From an uncultured Algibacter sp. (lineage in GTDB: Bacteria > Bacteroidota > Bacteroidia > Flavobacteriales > Flavobacteriaceae): a stretch of 64,000 nucleotides of DNA. Position numbers and translations under genes: made by a program. Position 1 is the first letter of the stretch. Each line of letters opens with the position of its first letter. Location: contig CALGNX010000008.1 of assembly GCA_937958265.1 (NCBI GenBank), positions 1 through 64,000 of the forward strand, given 5' to 3'. Shown piece by piece: positions 16,494 to 25,051 of this stretch. A model generated the notes under the pieces. It made no database searches, had not been told where the DNA came from, and was given only the letters and a program-made list of their open reading frames with translations.

Positions 16494-17677
16494 TGCAATT
16501 ACTATCCGATAGAATATTAAATATGGCTACCTCTGCTACTTTAGCAATGGCAGCAAAAGCGAGAGAACTTAGAGGCGAAGGAAAAGATATTATAGGCCTA
16601 AGTTTAGGTGAACCTGATTTTAATACGCCCGATTTTATTAAAGAGGCTGCCATACAAGCTGTTAATGATAATTATAATTCCTATACACCTGTTGATGGTT
16701 ACGCCGAATTAAAAGATGCCATTATAACAAAGTTTAAACGCGATAACAACATTACGTACACAGCAGCTCAAATTGTAGTTTCCACAGGCGCTAAACAATC
16801 TTTAGCTAATATTGCCGGTGTGTTACTTAATGAGGGTGACGAAGTAATTCTACCTTGCCCATACTGGGTAAGTTATTCTGATATTGTTAAGCTTTATGAT
16901 GGTGTTCCTGTAGAAGTTAAAACATCAATCGATACAGATTTTAAAATGACGCCTAGCCAGCTTGAAGCTGCAATTACACCAAAAACAAAAATGATTTGGT
17001 TTAGCTCACCTTGTAACCCAAGTGGTTCGGTTTACAGTAAAGCTGAATTAAGAGGCTTAGCTGATGTTTTAGTGAAATACCCAAACGTTTATGTGGTTTC
17101 CGATGAAATTTACGAGCATATAAACTACGCTGAAGGGCATGCAAGTATGGCTGAGTTTGACGATATGTACAACAACACTATTACTGTTAACGGCGTTTCT
17201 AAAGCTTTTGCCATGACAGGATGGCGTATTGGATACATTGGTGGACCCGAAAAAATTGCTAGAGCTTGTAATAAAATGCAAGGTCAAATGACGAGTGGTG
17301 CCAATTGTATTGCACAACGAGCAGTAATTACAGCGCTTAACGAGCCACCTTCTCGTGTACAATTTATGATTGATGAGTTTAAAGAGCGTAGGGATTTAAT
17401 ATTAAAATTAGTTAATAACATTGATGGATTTAAGGCAAACACACCAGATGGTGCCTTTTATATATTCCCTGATGTTTCTCATTACTTCGGAACAACTTTA
17501 AAAGGGCACAAAATAAACAATGCGACAGATTTCTCTCTATTTTTATTAGAAGAAGCTTTAGTAGCAACTGTAACTGGGGAGGCCTTTGGAAACCCTAATT
17601 GTATTAGAATTTCTTATGCAGCGTCTCAAGAGCAAATTATTGAAGCTATTAAACGTATAGAAAAAGCCGTAAACTAA
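16493..17677 (+). CDS. Class I pyridoxal-phosphate aminotransferase, aspartate aminotransferase-like
   Basis: PLP-dependent aminotransferase (394 aa, fold type I, subgroup I-gamma) that probably interconverts aspartate and 2-oxoglutarate with oxaloacetate and glutamate. Motifs: IIGLSLGEPDFNTP (about 33-46), the PLP-phosphate loop STGAKQSL (about 98-105), NPSGSVYS (about 173-180), SDEIYEHI (about 203-210), the PLP-lysine stretch NGVSKAFAMTGWRIGYIG (about 233-250) and a C-terminal arginine in CIRISYAAS. The gene is terminated by a strong hairpin at 17701-17736. The 18-A tract directly before ATG is unusual for its position. Confidence 0.88.
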   Translation: MQLLSDRILNMATSATLAMAAKARELRGEGKDIIGLSLGEPDFNTPDFIKEAAIQAVNDNYNSYTPVDGYAELKDAIITKFKRDNNITYTAAQIVVSTGAKQSLANIAGVLLNEGDEVILPCPYWVSYSDIVKLYDGVPVEVKTSIDTDFKMTPSQLEAAITPKTKMIWFSSPCNPSGSVYSKAELRGLADVLVKYPNVYVVSDEIYEHINYAEGHASMAEFDDMYNNTITVNGVSKAFAMTGWRIGYIGGPEKIARACNKMQGQMTSGANCIAQRAVITALNEPPSRVQFMIDEFKERRDLILKLVNNIDGFKANTPDGAFYIFPDVSHYFGTTLKGHKINNATDFSLFLLEEALVATVTGEAFGNPNCIRISYAASQEQIIEAIKRIEKAVN

Positions 17678-17700
17678 ACAGCCTTTAAACATACCTATTA

Positions 17701-17736
17701 AAAAACCTCATAGCTTAAAAGCTATGAGGTTTTTTT
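17701..17736 (+). terminator. Rho-independent terminator of the aminotransferase gene
   Basis: AACCTCATAGCTT (17704-17716) pairs perfectly with 17719-17731, extendable with flanking A/T pairs, and is followed by a run of T. It lies 23 nt after the stop. Confidence 0.85.
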
Positions 17737-17842
17737 GTGTATTGCATCGCGTTAAAATAGAATATTTTGTATTTAAATTACTATAAAATATTCACACTTT
17801 ACCGCCAGTAAAATAAATACGCAACAATATTGAGAGTATATT

Positions 17843-17870
17843 TTTTCTAGTTTTCTAGTTTTCTAGTTTT
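17843..17870 (+). repeat. Three tandem copies of an 8-bp unit TTTTCTAG
   Basis: The octamer TTTTCTAG occurs three times without interruption (17843-17866) and a fourth begins (TTTT). It lies in the gap before argS, between the terminator at 17701 and the argS promoter. The rest of the gap 17737-18008 shows no gene. Confidence 0.85.
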
Positions 17871-17981
17871 TAAATGAATAAAAAAGTAACAATATTAAAA
17901 ACATTATTATTTTATTTTAACTCAAGTTAAAATGTATTATTTCAGTATTAAATTAAGAAATAAACTTGACTTAAAAAATTC

Positions 17982-17989
17982 TATATTTG
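17982..17989 (+). promoter_or_regulatory. -7 element TATATTTG of argS
   Basis: TATATTTG followed by C lies 19 nt before the argS ATG, giving a leader of roughly a dozen nucleotides. Confidence 0.6.
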
Positions 17990-18008
17990 CAGGGTTAAAA
18001 TTTATAAA

Positions 18009-19793
18009 ATGCGACTTCAAGACACCTTATCACATCACGTAAAACAAGCTGTGCAATCCGATTTTAAAATCGATTTAGAAACAGTAGAATTTCAAGCCAC
18101 AAGAAAAGAATTTGCTGGCGACATTACAGTTGTAATTTTTCCTATGCTGCGTTTTATAAAAGGAAACCCTGTACAAATTGGAGAAACTATTGGCAATTAC
18201 CTAGTAACTAATGTTACTGATGTTAAAGCTTTTAATGTAGTAAAAGGCTTTTTAAACATTGAAATAAGCGACACGTACTACACTAATTTTTTTAACAGTA
18301 TTAAAGCAGATAAAACATTTGGTTTTATAGCGCCTAAAGCGGAAGAAAAAGCTGTTATGGTAGAGTACTCGTCGCCAAATACAAACAAACCACTACATTT
18401 AGGCCATGTTAGAAATAATCTTTTAGGGTATAGCGTTGCTGAAATCTTAAAAGCTTCAGGCAAAAAGGTTTACAAAACACAAATTATTAACGACAGAGGC
18501 ATTCATATTTGTAAAAGTATGTTAGCTTGGGAGAAATTTGGAAACGGTGAAACGCCAGAAAGTACAGGTTTAAAAGGCGACAAGTTAGTAGGTAACTATT
18601 ATGTGAAATTCGATAAAGAATATAAAAAAGAAATACAAGATTTAATTTCTAAAGGCAGCTCTGAGGACGACGCAAAAAAACAAGCACCGCTTTTAATAGA
18701 AGCTCAAAACATGCTTTTAAAATGGGAAGCGGGAGACGAAACTGTTGTAGCCCTTTGGAAAAAAATGAACGGTTGGGTTTATGATGGTTTTGCGGAGTCT
18801 TATAAAAATTTAGGTGTAGATTTTGATACGTTATACTATGAAAGTAACACTTATTTACTAGGTAAGCAGCTTGTTGCAGAAGGTTTAAAATCTGCGGTGT
18901 TTCAAAAAGAGGAAGACGGCTCTGTTTGGTGCGATTTAACTGAAGATGGCCTAGATAAAAAAATTGTACAACGCGCTGATGGTACTGCTGTTTACATGAC
19001 TCAAGATATTGGAACAGCTATACAGCGAATAAAAGATTTTCCAGATGTTGGCGGTATGGTGTATACGGTTGGCAATGAACAGGATTATCATTTTCAAGTA
19101 TTATTTTTAATCTTGAAAAAACTAGGCTTCGATTGGGCTAAAAACTTATACCATTTAAGTTATGGAATGGTTGATTTGCCTAGCGGCAAAATGAAAAGTA
19201 GAGAAGGTACCGTAGTTGATGCAGATGATTTAATTGATGATATGGCAACTACCGCCGAAGAAATTTCAGAAGAATTAGGTAAGCTTGATGGCTATTCAGA
19301 TGAAGAAAAAAAAGCGCTTTACAAAACCATTGGTTTAGGCGCTTTAAAATATTATGTTTTAAAGGTAGATCCTAAAAAACGTATTTTATTCGACCCTAAG
19401 GAGTCTATCGATTTTCAAGGAAATACAGGTCCGTTTATCCAATACACCTATGCCAGAATACAATCTATTTTACGAAAGGCAGATTTAAGCGCTAATGTTA
19501 CTTTAAACGCAGATAATACAAAACTTCACTCAAAGGAAAAGGAACTTATTAAACAAATTCAGCTTTTTCCTGAAGTAATTCAAAATGCAGCTAACAACCA
19601 TAGCCCTGCGTTAATTGCAAATTATACATACGATTTAGTTAAGGAATTCAATTCCTTTTACCAAAACATCTCCATTTTAGGCGCCGATAATGCAAATGAA
19701 AAAGCGTTTAGAGTTCAAATATCACAAGTGGTTGCTAATACCATAAAAAATAGTTTTAGCTTATTAGGAATTTTTGTTCCGGAGCGTATGTAG
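18009..19793 (+). CDS. argS: Arginyl-tRNA synthetase
   Basis: Class I aminoacyl-tRNA synthetase (594 aa) charging tRNA-Arg. Residues 1-110 are the N-terminal ArgRS additional domain. The HIGH-type motif is in EYSSPNTNKPLHLGHVRNN (about 119-137). The KMSKS-type loop is KMKSREGTVVDADDL (about 395-409). The C-terminal DALR anticodon-binding domain contains FIQYTYARIQSILRKA (about 476-491) and ends with the usual hydrophobic GIFVPERM. The length is normal. It has its own promoter and a terminator at 19880. Confidence 0.96.
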   Translation: MRLQDTLSHHVKQAVQSDFKIDLETVEFQATRKEFAGDITVVIFPMLRFIKGNPVQIGETIGNYLVTNVTDVKAFNVVKGFLNIEISDTYYTNFFNSIKADKTFGFIAPKAEEKAVMVEYSSPNTNKPLHLGHVRNNLLGYSVAEILKASGKKVYKTQIINDRGIHICKSMLAWEKFGNGETPESTGLKGDKLVGNYYVKFDKEYKKEIQDLISKGSSEDDAKKQAPLLIEAQNMLLKWEAGDETVVALWKKMNGWVYDGFAESYKNLGVDFDTLYYESNTYLLGKQLVAEGLKSAVFQKEEDGSVWCDLTEDGLDKKIVQRADGTAVYMTQDIGTAIQRIKDFPDVGGMVYTVGNEQDYHFQVLFLILKKLGFDWAKNLYHLSYGMVDLPSGKMKSREGTVVDADDLIDDMATTAEEISEELGKLDGYSDEEKKALYKTIGLGALKYYVLKVDPKKRILFDPKESIDFQGNTGPFIQYTYARIQSILRKADLSANVTLNADNTKLHSKEKELIKQIQLFPEVIQNAANNHSPALIANYTYDLVKEFNSFYQNISILGADNANEKAFRVQISQVVANTIKNSFSLLGIFVPERM

Positions 19794-19879
19794 TTATCAA
19801 TTGCAAATGTATGCTGGGTTTTAATGTTTCTATTTTTAATGCAGCAGTTTATAAAAAACTAAAAACTCACTTTATATAA

Positions 19880-19913
19880 AAGCACTTTAAATTATTTTTA
19901 AGGTGCTTTTTTT
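19880..19913 (+). terminator. Rho-independent terminator of argS
   Basis: AAGCACTTTAA pairs with TTAAGGTGCTT (one G-U pair) around a loop of A/T and is followed by seven T to 19913. It lies 87 nt after the argS stop. Confidence 0.8.
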
Positions 19914-20208
19914 AGTGTTGTTTTTTCTGCTGTAAAGATGGGCTAAAGTTACTTTATTTAGTAAAACTTACTAAATAAAAATCGCTTAAACACCAGTAGT
20001 CTTTTTAATTATACCAAATATGATTTAAAATTAGGCTAAAGAACTTGAATTATATCGTGCCTATATGAGAAAGAAAATCAAAGCATAGCCTTAGCTACGG
20101 TTTTATTTTGAAATAGAGGTGTGCGATAGATACGCGTTATTAGCCTTCTTTTATATTTTAATTGATATAACATTAAACCGATTTACAAAAAACTACTTAT
20201 ATTAATAT
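19914..20208. other. Intergenic stretch between argS terminator and repeat copy 2
   Basis: No gene is seen. Around 20040-20150 is a stretch with short internal complementarity (TAGC-CTTA-GCTA near 20089-20100). It has the look of a second kind of dispersed flavobacterial repeat, but no second copy is in this window. Confidence 0.35.
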
Positions 20209-20295
20209 TGCGTTAGGGATAGAGCGGCCTGTTTGAGCTCCCCGACTTTTTAGGAGGGAGCGAGTAGCGAAAGCCCGACCCCTGTGGTAACGCCC
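20209..20295 (+). repeat. Dispersed ~90-nt structured element, copy 2
   Basis: It starts TGCGTTAGGGATAGAGCGG and ends GACCCCTGTGGTAACGCCC. Compared with copy 1 it keeps the outer pair GCGTTA/TAACGC and the GCTCCC/GGGAGC stem around CGACTTTTT. In the terminal hairpin ACCC/GGGT is replaced by ACC/GGT, so pairing is kept while sequence varies. It lies 416 nt after argS and 170 nt from the stop of the convergent DUF1501 gene. Confidence 0.8.
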
Positions 20296-20464
20296 AAATT
20301 ACTTTGTAAAAAACATCATATTTATTTGTACTCGCAACCGCATAACGGCATTCCATTTATTTACACCAATTATATGACTAATTTTTTAAAAAATGCATCT
20401 ATCATGAAGTTTTAAAGTCGCATATTATTAAACTTTTATTTAACACTTTTTACTTGTAATACCA

Positions 20465-22090
20465 TTAAACTTTTAGCACTTTATGACGCTCTTTTTTGCC
20501 TTCTGCTATAATTTCAAAAAAGTAAACGCCACTTGTTAAATAAGCCAAATCCAAACTTAATTTACCATTTAGTATCTGGCCTGAGCTATTTAAAATTAAT
20601 TTACCTGCACTATTATAAATATTGTATGTTATAATATTTATATTCTCTATTCCAGAAATATTAATAACCTTGCTAAACGGGTTTGGATATATTAGCCAAT
20701 TTTTAATTTCATTTGGTGTTTGTGTTGCCAATGTTCCGCCAAAGCAAGCACTACTAACTTTAAATTCGGATTTTAATAGCTCGTCTAGTTTTAGGTTTGT
20801 AAAACTATTGTTTATGGTGTGATTAAAAAATGTAGCATCAATTATTGCATTATCTGCTCCTAAAAAATTTTGTAATAAAGTTGCAAAAGTTTGCCTGTAA
20901 TCGTGTTGTACGGTTTGTATTTGCCAGTTATTAGTATTGCTAGCCTCTGTTAAATCTGGGTTTGTTCCAGAAACACCACCTGCAATGGGCTTACCAAAGA
21001 CAAACATGGGTGCTATTTCGCCATGATCGGTGCCAAAACTTCCATTTTCTCTAGCCTTTCTACCAAATTCTGAAAAGGTTATTCCTACAACGTCATCGGC
21101 TATGTTTTGGTTATTAATATCGCTCATAAAAGCCTCGATAGCTCCAGAAAGCTCTGTTAACAATTCGTAATGTTTTCCTAACACCTCCCCTGCGCCTTGT
21201 ACCTGGCTGTTATGCGTATCGAACCCTGAAATACGAACCATATAAATTTTGGACCCCAAATCGCCACTAATTAAACGCGCCACCGTTTTTAATTGATTTG
21301 CCAAATCTGTGTCTGGGTAAGTAGCGTTATTTTGGCCGCTATTAAAAGCACTAGAAACAGATTCTGCATAGGTATTAGATACCATACCTGTACCATTTAT
21401 AAATGCCAATTGCTTACCATAATCTGAATTTGGAATATTTGTAGGTACTGCGCCACCTAAGCCATTTAAAACAGAATAAAAACCCGATGGGTCTTGCCCT
21501 GTTATGTTTAGGGATAAACCTACAGCTTCTTCTGTATGAAACCCTAAAGAGGTTTTGTTTGATCCAATTTCAACCGCTAAAGGAAAAGTTTCGTCAACTA
21601 AGCCAGCATAATACGACTCCATAAAGCGGCCTATCCAACCTGTATCTTCTCCATTTAACCTGCTATTACCGTCGTTTCCTGTTAAATACAAATCTGTGGA
21701 TTTAAAATGACTTTTATTTTGTGAAGGATACCCCACGGATTGTAAAATACGCAACCAACCTTTATCGTAAAGCGATTTAAAACTAGCAAGCCCCGGATTT
21801 AAACCTATTTGTTGGTTTTCTGGTAATGTATTATCTAACGTGATATATTTAGCACTAGAAACCTTAATGGTTGGCCTTAAATTACTATAAGTATCGTACT
21901 GATTTATTGGAATAATAGAATTTAATCCATCATTAGCACCTGCAAGATTTATTAACACCAATTTTCTATTTGAAACATCGGCACATGAGAGATAAGAGGT
22001 TAGTGTTTTTAAGGCAGCCTGTAATTCAAAAGGTGTTAAACTTAATACAGAAGCGGAGGCAGATAGTTTTAAAAAATTTCTTCTTTTCAT
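20465..22090 (-). CDS. DUF1501 secreted protein with Tat-like signal and T9SS sorting domain
   Basis: Predicted exported protein of 541 residues. The N-terminus has a twin-arginine-type signal (KRRNFLKLSASASVLSLTP). The body (about 40-440) is the DUF1501 domain, which is distantly related to the alkaline-phosphatase/sulfatase superfamily: VLINLAGANDGLNSIIPINQYD, MVRISGFDTHNSQ (about 281-293), FSEFGRKARENGSFGTDHGEIAPMFVFG (about 337-364). Residues about 463-541 form a C-terminal sorting domain (WLIYPNPFSKVINI ... SGVYFFEI..). The activity is not established. It is the second gene of an operon with the DUF1800 gene (95-nt gap), a very common pairing. Tat export combined with a T9SS signal is worth noting. 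Confidence 0.88.
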   Translation of the reverse strand: MKRRNFLKLSASASVLSLTPFELQAALKTLTSYLSCADVSNRKLVLINLAGANDGLNSIIPINQYDTYSNLRPTIKVSSAKYITLDNTLPENQQIGLNPGLASFKSLYDKGWLRILQSVGYPSQNKSHFKSTDLYLTGNDGNSRLNGEDTGWIGRFMESYYAGLVDETFPLAVEIGSNKTSLGFHTEEAVGLSLNITGQDPSGFYSVLNGLGGAVPTNIPNSDYGKQLAFINGTGMVSNTYAESVSSAFNSGQNNATYPDTDLANQLKTVARLISGDLGSKIYMVRISGFDTHNSQVQGAGEVLGKHYELLTELSGAIEAFMSDINNQNIADDVVGITFSEFGRKARENGSFGTDHGEIAPMFVFGKPIAGGVSGTNPDLTEASNTNNWQIQTVQHDYRQTFATLLQNFLGADNAIIDATFFNHTINNSFTNLKLDELLKSEFKVSSACFGGTLATQTPNEIKNWLIYPNPFSKVINISGIENINIITYNIYNSAGKLILNSSGQILNGKLSLDLAYLTSGVYFFEIIAEGKKERHKVLKV

Positions 22091-22185
22091 GTGTCTGTGC
22101 TTTTTATTTTATTAGAATATCGTGCAACATCGATTTTACAATTACATTTTAAAATTAAAATGCAGCGTGTGTGTTTATCATAATT

Positions 22186-23835
22186 TTACATTAATTGAAA
22201 TTCAGAAGCATTTACCATGGCTATAATTAGAGCGTCTAATCTTACTTTAACAAATACAGCATCGCCATCATTAACATATTGGCTCCATAAATCTGTCCAA
22301 TAATAGTCGGGGAAGCCTTCATCTACCAAAAACGTTTTAAAATAATTTACCCTATCTGTGTTTATCGCCTCCGGGTATAAAAAGCCTGTAATTTCTGTTA
22401 TTAAACGTACTGGGTTTTCCGGGTTACTAAGTTTGTTTTTAATAAAACCAACACTATCAAAATCAGTATATATTCTAGCATTTGGGTTAATGGTATTTCT
22501 TCCAATAATTAGGCTTTCTATAAGCTTATAACGCCCTATTAAGGTATTTGATGAAAACCAATTCCTATCGAAACCAGGTTCTTGATGGTATGCTGGATAC
22601 CCGGCTACAGAATCTGGATTAAACAATGCCATACCAGCGGCTTTGAAATAGGTGTTATGAATAAATTTTAGAAAAAAATTATTGTAATATCTCAACAAGT
22701 TACTGCTATTGGTTGGTTTAGGAAAAGACACATTAAACATGGAGCATACTTCTGATAGTTGTTGTAGCGGACTTTTTATTATAGCTCCAATAATATTATC
22801 GGTAGGGTTTGTATCATCGGCATCATAAAAATGCTCACTTGCTAGTAATGTGGTTACTGCAGGTAAAATTTCAAAATCATTATCGATTAAAATTTCAGAC
22901 AATGGTGTAATAATGTCAACCTCAACCGTATCGTTCCAATCGCTTTTAACAAAATATCTATATAATTTCCTAGCGTAAGCCTTTGCGGTTTCTTGTTGTG
23001 CAAAAACCATATCTACAAAATCATTTAACTCCCTAGTCATATCATCTTTACTGATGGCCCCTATTATAACGTGGTTTCCAAAAGCACTACTAAATGTTTT
23101 ATCTTCATTATTATGCTGAAAAAAATTAGAGTAACCTCGAGGTATTCCCGTATCGTTATCAATTTCAGAACGATCGTTTTTTGTTTTAAATCCGGAAAAA
23201 ATTTTGGCCGCTTGTTGAATATCCAACTCGGTATAGTTGGTATAATTACCGTCTCCAATTTGTTCTCCTTTTAAAATAGTAAAAAGTTCTAGGTATTCTC
23301 TAGCATAATTTTCATTTGGGTTATTCTTATTGTTTTGAGTATTGTTTAAGTAAGTTAGCATAGCGTTATCCAACGTAATTTTTTTTGCTAAAGTTTTAAT
23401 ATTTCCTAATGCATAAAAGTCTAATAAATTAATATGATCAAAAAAAATAGTAGCAGGACCGGTACCCAAATCTTTACCTACAGTAAAGGTTGTATGAAGA
23501 AAAAAAGATAATTTGTGCTTTAAGCTTATTTCATTCATGGCATTATACCACCACCATCCAGTTACAAAAGCACGTTTTCTATTATGACCGCCGAATGATT
23601 GTGGTAACTTTATTGATGATGTCCAATATCCATCTGGATTATCTGCAGGAAATGGATCATAAGGTTCAGGCAGGGTATTTACAAAGGCTACAGTTAACAT
23701 ATCGAGCGCATTGGCGGGCGTTATACCAACCAAAGCATCCAATTGTGACTTGGTATAATTAAAAGTAGCACGCCTTAATAAATGCTTAGCTTTTCTTAAA
23801 TCTAAAGTACCTTTAAATGAGTTGAGTGATGCCAT
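22186..23835 (-). CDS. DUF1800 family protein, partner of DUF1501
   Basis: This 549-residue protein belongs to DUF1800, which almost always sits next to DUF1501 in Bacteroidota and Planctomycetota; the function is unknown. Recognisable parts: KAKHLLRRATFNYTKSQLDAL (about 15-35), GWWWYNAMNEISLKHKLSFFLHTTFTV (about 93-119), NENYAREYLELFTI (about 175-188), QAAKIFSGFKT (about 207-217) and the C-terminal W..DLW..YVND. No N-terminal signal peptide is visible, in contrast to its partner. It is first in the two-gene minus-strand operon and divergent from the carH-crt operon. Confidence 0.87.
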   Translation of the reverse strand: MASLNSFKGTLDLRKAKHLLRRATFNYTKSQLDALVGITPANALDMLTVAFVNTLPEPYDPFPADNPDGYWTSSIKLPQSFGGHNRKRAFVTGWWWYNAMNEISLKHKLSFFLHTTFTVGKDLGTGPATIFFDHINLLDFYALGNIKTLAKKITLDNAMLTYLNNTQNNKNNPNENYAREYLELFTILKGEQIGDGNYTNYTELDIQQAAKIFSGFKTKNDRSEIDNDTGIPRGYSNFFQHNNEDKTFSSAFGNHVIIGAISKDDMTRELNDFVDMVFAQQETAKAYARKLYRYFVKSDWNDTVEVDIITPLSEILIDNDFEILPAVTTLLASEHFYDADDTNPTDNIIGAIIKSPLQQLSEVCSMFNVSFPKPTNSSNLLRYYNNFFLKFIHNTYFKAAGMALFNPDSVAGYPAYHQEPGFDRNWFSSNTLIGRYKLIESLIIGRNTINPNARIYTDFDSVGFIKNKLSNPENPVRLITEITGFLYPEAINTDRVNYFKTFLVDEGFPDYYWTDLWSQYVNDGDAVFVKVRLDALIIAMVNASEFQLM

Positions 23836-24080
23836 TACTTATTTTTTTATTAATATAAACAAAATTTAATTAACAGCACGATTATAAACAATTTTACCAA
23901 CTGATTTACAAATACTTAAAACTAAAACTAAGATAAATTAACTTCAAATTATTAGTCTTGACTTTACGGTTAGCACTAAAGATATATGGGTTAAGTTACT
24001 AGTTTATCACACACCAAAAAAAAACCTAAACGGAACAAGCCCTTTAAAGAAACATAATTGCTCAGTAGATAAAAAAAGCG

Positions 24081-24088
24081 TAATTTTG
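24081..24088 (+). promoter_or_regulatory. -7 element TAATTTTG of the CarH-like regulator gene
   Basis: TAATTTTG matches TAnnTTTG, 21 nt before the regulator ATG at 24110. No TGTAAA-type repeats like those at the crtI promoter were seen around it. Confidence 0.55.
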
Positions 24089-24109
24089 TTTAACTTAATT
24101 TAAATTTTA

Positions 24110-25009
24110 ATGAACAATATAAAGGTGGCTTTTAGTATCAAAGATTTAGAAAACCTTACTGGTATTAAAGCACATACCATCCGTATTTGGGAAAAACGTT
24201 ATAACCTATTAACACCAAACCGGTCTGATACAAATATTAGAAATTACAATTTAACTAGTTTTCAAAAATTATTAAACATTTCTTACTTAAACAAGAGCGG
24301 TTTAAAAATTTCCAAAATTGCTGAATTTAATGAAGATGAAATAGCCAATAAAGTAACCGAAATAGCTGCCAAAGAAAAAGTAGAAGATCATGCTATTAAT
24401 GCCCTTAAAGTGGCCATGCTTAATTTTGATCAGGTTTTGTTTTACACGACCTATAACGATTTATTAAAGCATAAATCTTTTAGCGAAATATTTTACTCGG
24501 TATTTATACCCATTCTAAATGATATAGGTTTATTGTGGCAAACTAACACCATTACACCAGCACATGAGCACTTTTTATCTGTTCATATTAAACAAAAAAT
24601 ACTTCTAAATACAGAACGTATTCAGCTATTAGAGCCTAAACCTGTATCCAAAACATTTGTACTTTTTTTACCTGATGATGAAATTCATGACATTGGCCTT
24701 CTATTTGTTAACTATCAATTACGTAGTAAGGGTTACCACACCATATTTTTAGGCGAAAGCATACCCATGGATAGCTTAACAGATCTGTTAACTTTTTTTG
24801 ATGACATAAGCTTTATTTCCTATTTTACGGTATACCCAAGAGAAAAAGACATACCAAGCTACCTTAAGAAATTTAACAAATTACTGCTTAAAAAGGATAC
24901 TACCGAATTGTTATTATTGGGCATGAAATTAAAAGATATAGACACTAAAAGTCTGCCCAAAAACATTTCTATATTTAGTTCAATTGAAAACCTTGTAAAA
25001 GACATGTAA
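24110..25009 (+). CDS. CarH-like MerR regulator with cobalamin-binding photoreceptor domain
   Basis: Transcription factor of 299 residues. Residues 6-75 are a MerR winged helix (HTIRIWEKRYNLLTPNR, TNIRNYN). Residues about 95-175 form the helical bundle and 180-290 the Rossmann-like B12 fold. The CarH/CarA adenosylcobalamin signature is complete: W143-x9-E153-H154 (LLWQTNTITPAHEHF) in the bundle, and E191-x-H193-x-x-G196 (EIHDIG), whose His is the expected lower cobalt ligand. In Thermus and Myxococcus such proteins repress carotenoid genes in the dark as AdoCbl-bound tetramers, and light destroys the complex. The gene lies directly before crtI-crtB-crtZ-crtY. The light role here is inference; the domain call is strong. 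Confidence 0.85.
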   Translation: MNNIKVAFSIKDLENLTGIKAHTIRIWEKRYNLLTPNRSDTNIRNYNLTSFQKLLNISYLNKSGLKISKIAEFNEDEIANKVTEIAAKEKVEDHAINALKVAMLNFDQVLFYTTYNDLLKHKSFSEIFYSVFIPILNDIGLLWQTNTITPAHEHFLSVHIKQKILLNTERIQLLEPKPVSKTFVLFLPDDEIHDIGLLFVNYQLRSKGYHTIFLGESIPMDSLTDLLTFFDDISFISYFTVYPREKDIPSYLKKFNKLLLKKDTTELLLLGMKLKDIDTKSLPKNISIFSSIENLVKDM

Positions 25010-25030
25010 AGGTTATATTTTTGTACAAAA
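24993..25030 (+). promoter_or_regulatory. crtI promoter with candidate CarH operator
   Basis: TTG at 24993-24995 and TATTTTTG at 25016-25023 are separated by 20 nt, a good Bacteroidota promoter. It lies across the end of the regulator gene and 28 nt before the crtI ATG. Between the two boxes are two direct repeats, TGTAAA at 24994-24999 and 25005-25010, exactly 11 bp apart. A perfect palindrome TTTTGTACAAAA covers 25019-25030, overlapping the -7 box. Read on the other strand each repeat is TnnACA, the core known from the 11-bp-spaced CarH operator of Thermus. The second repeat overlaps the regulator stop codon. Confidence 0.5.
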
Positions 25031-25051
25031 TCTAATAATTTCCCGTAAGTC

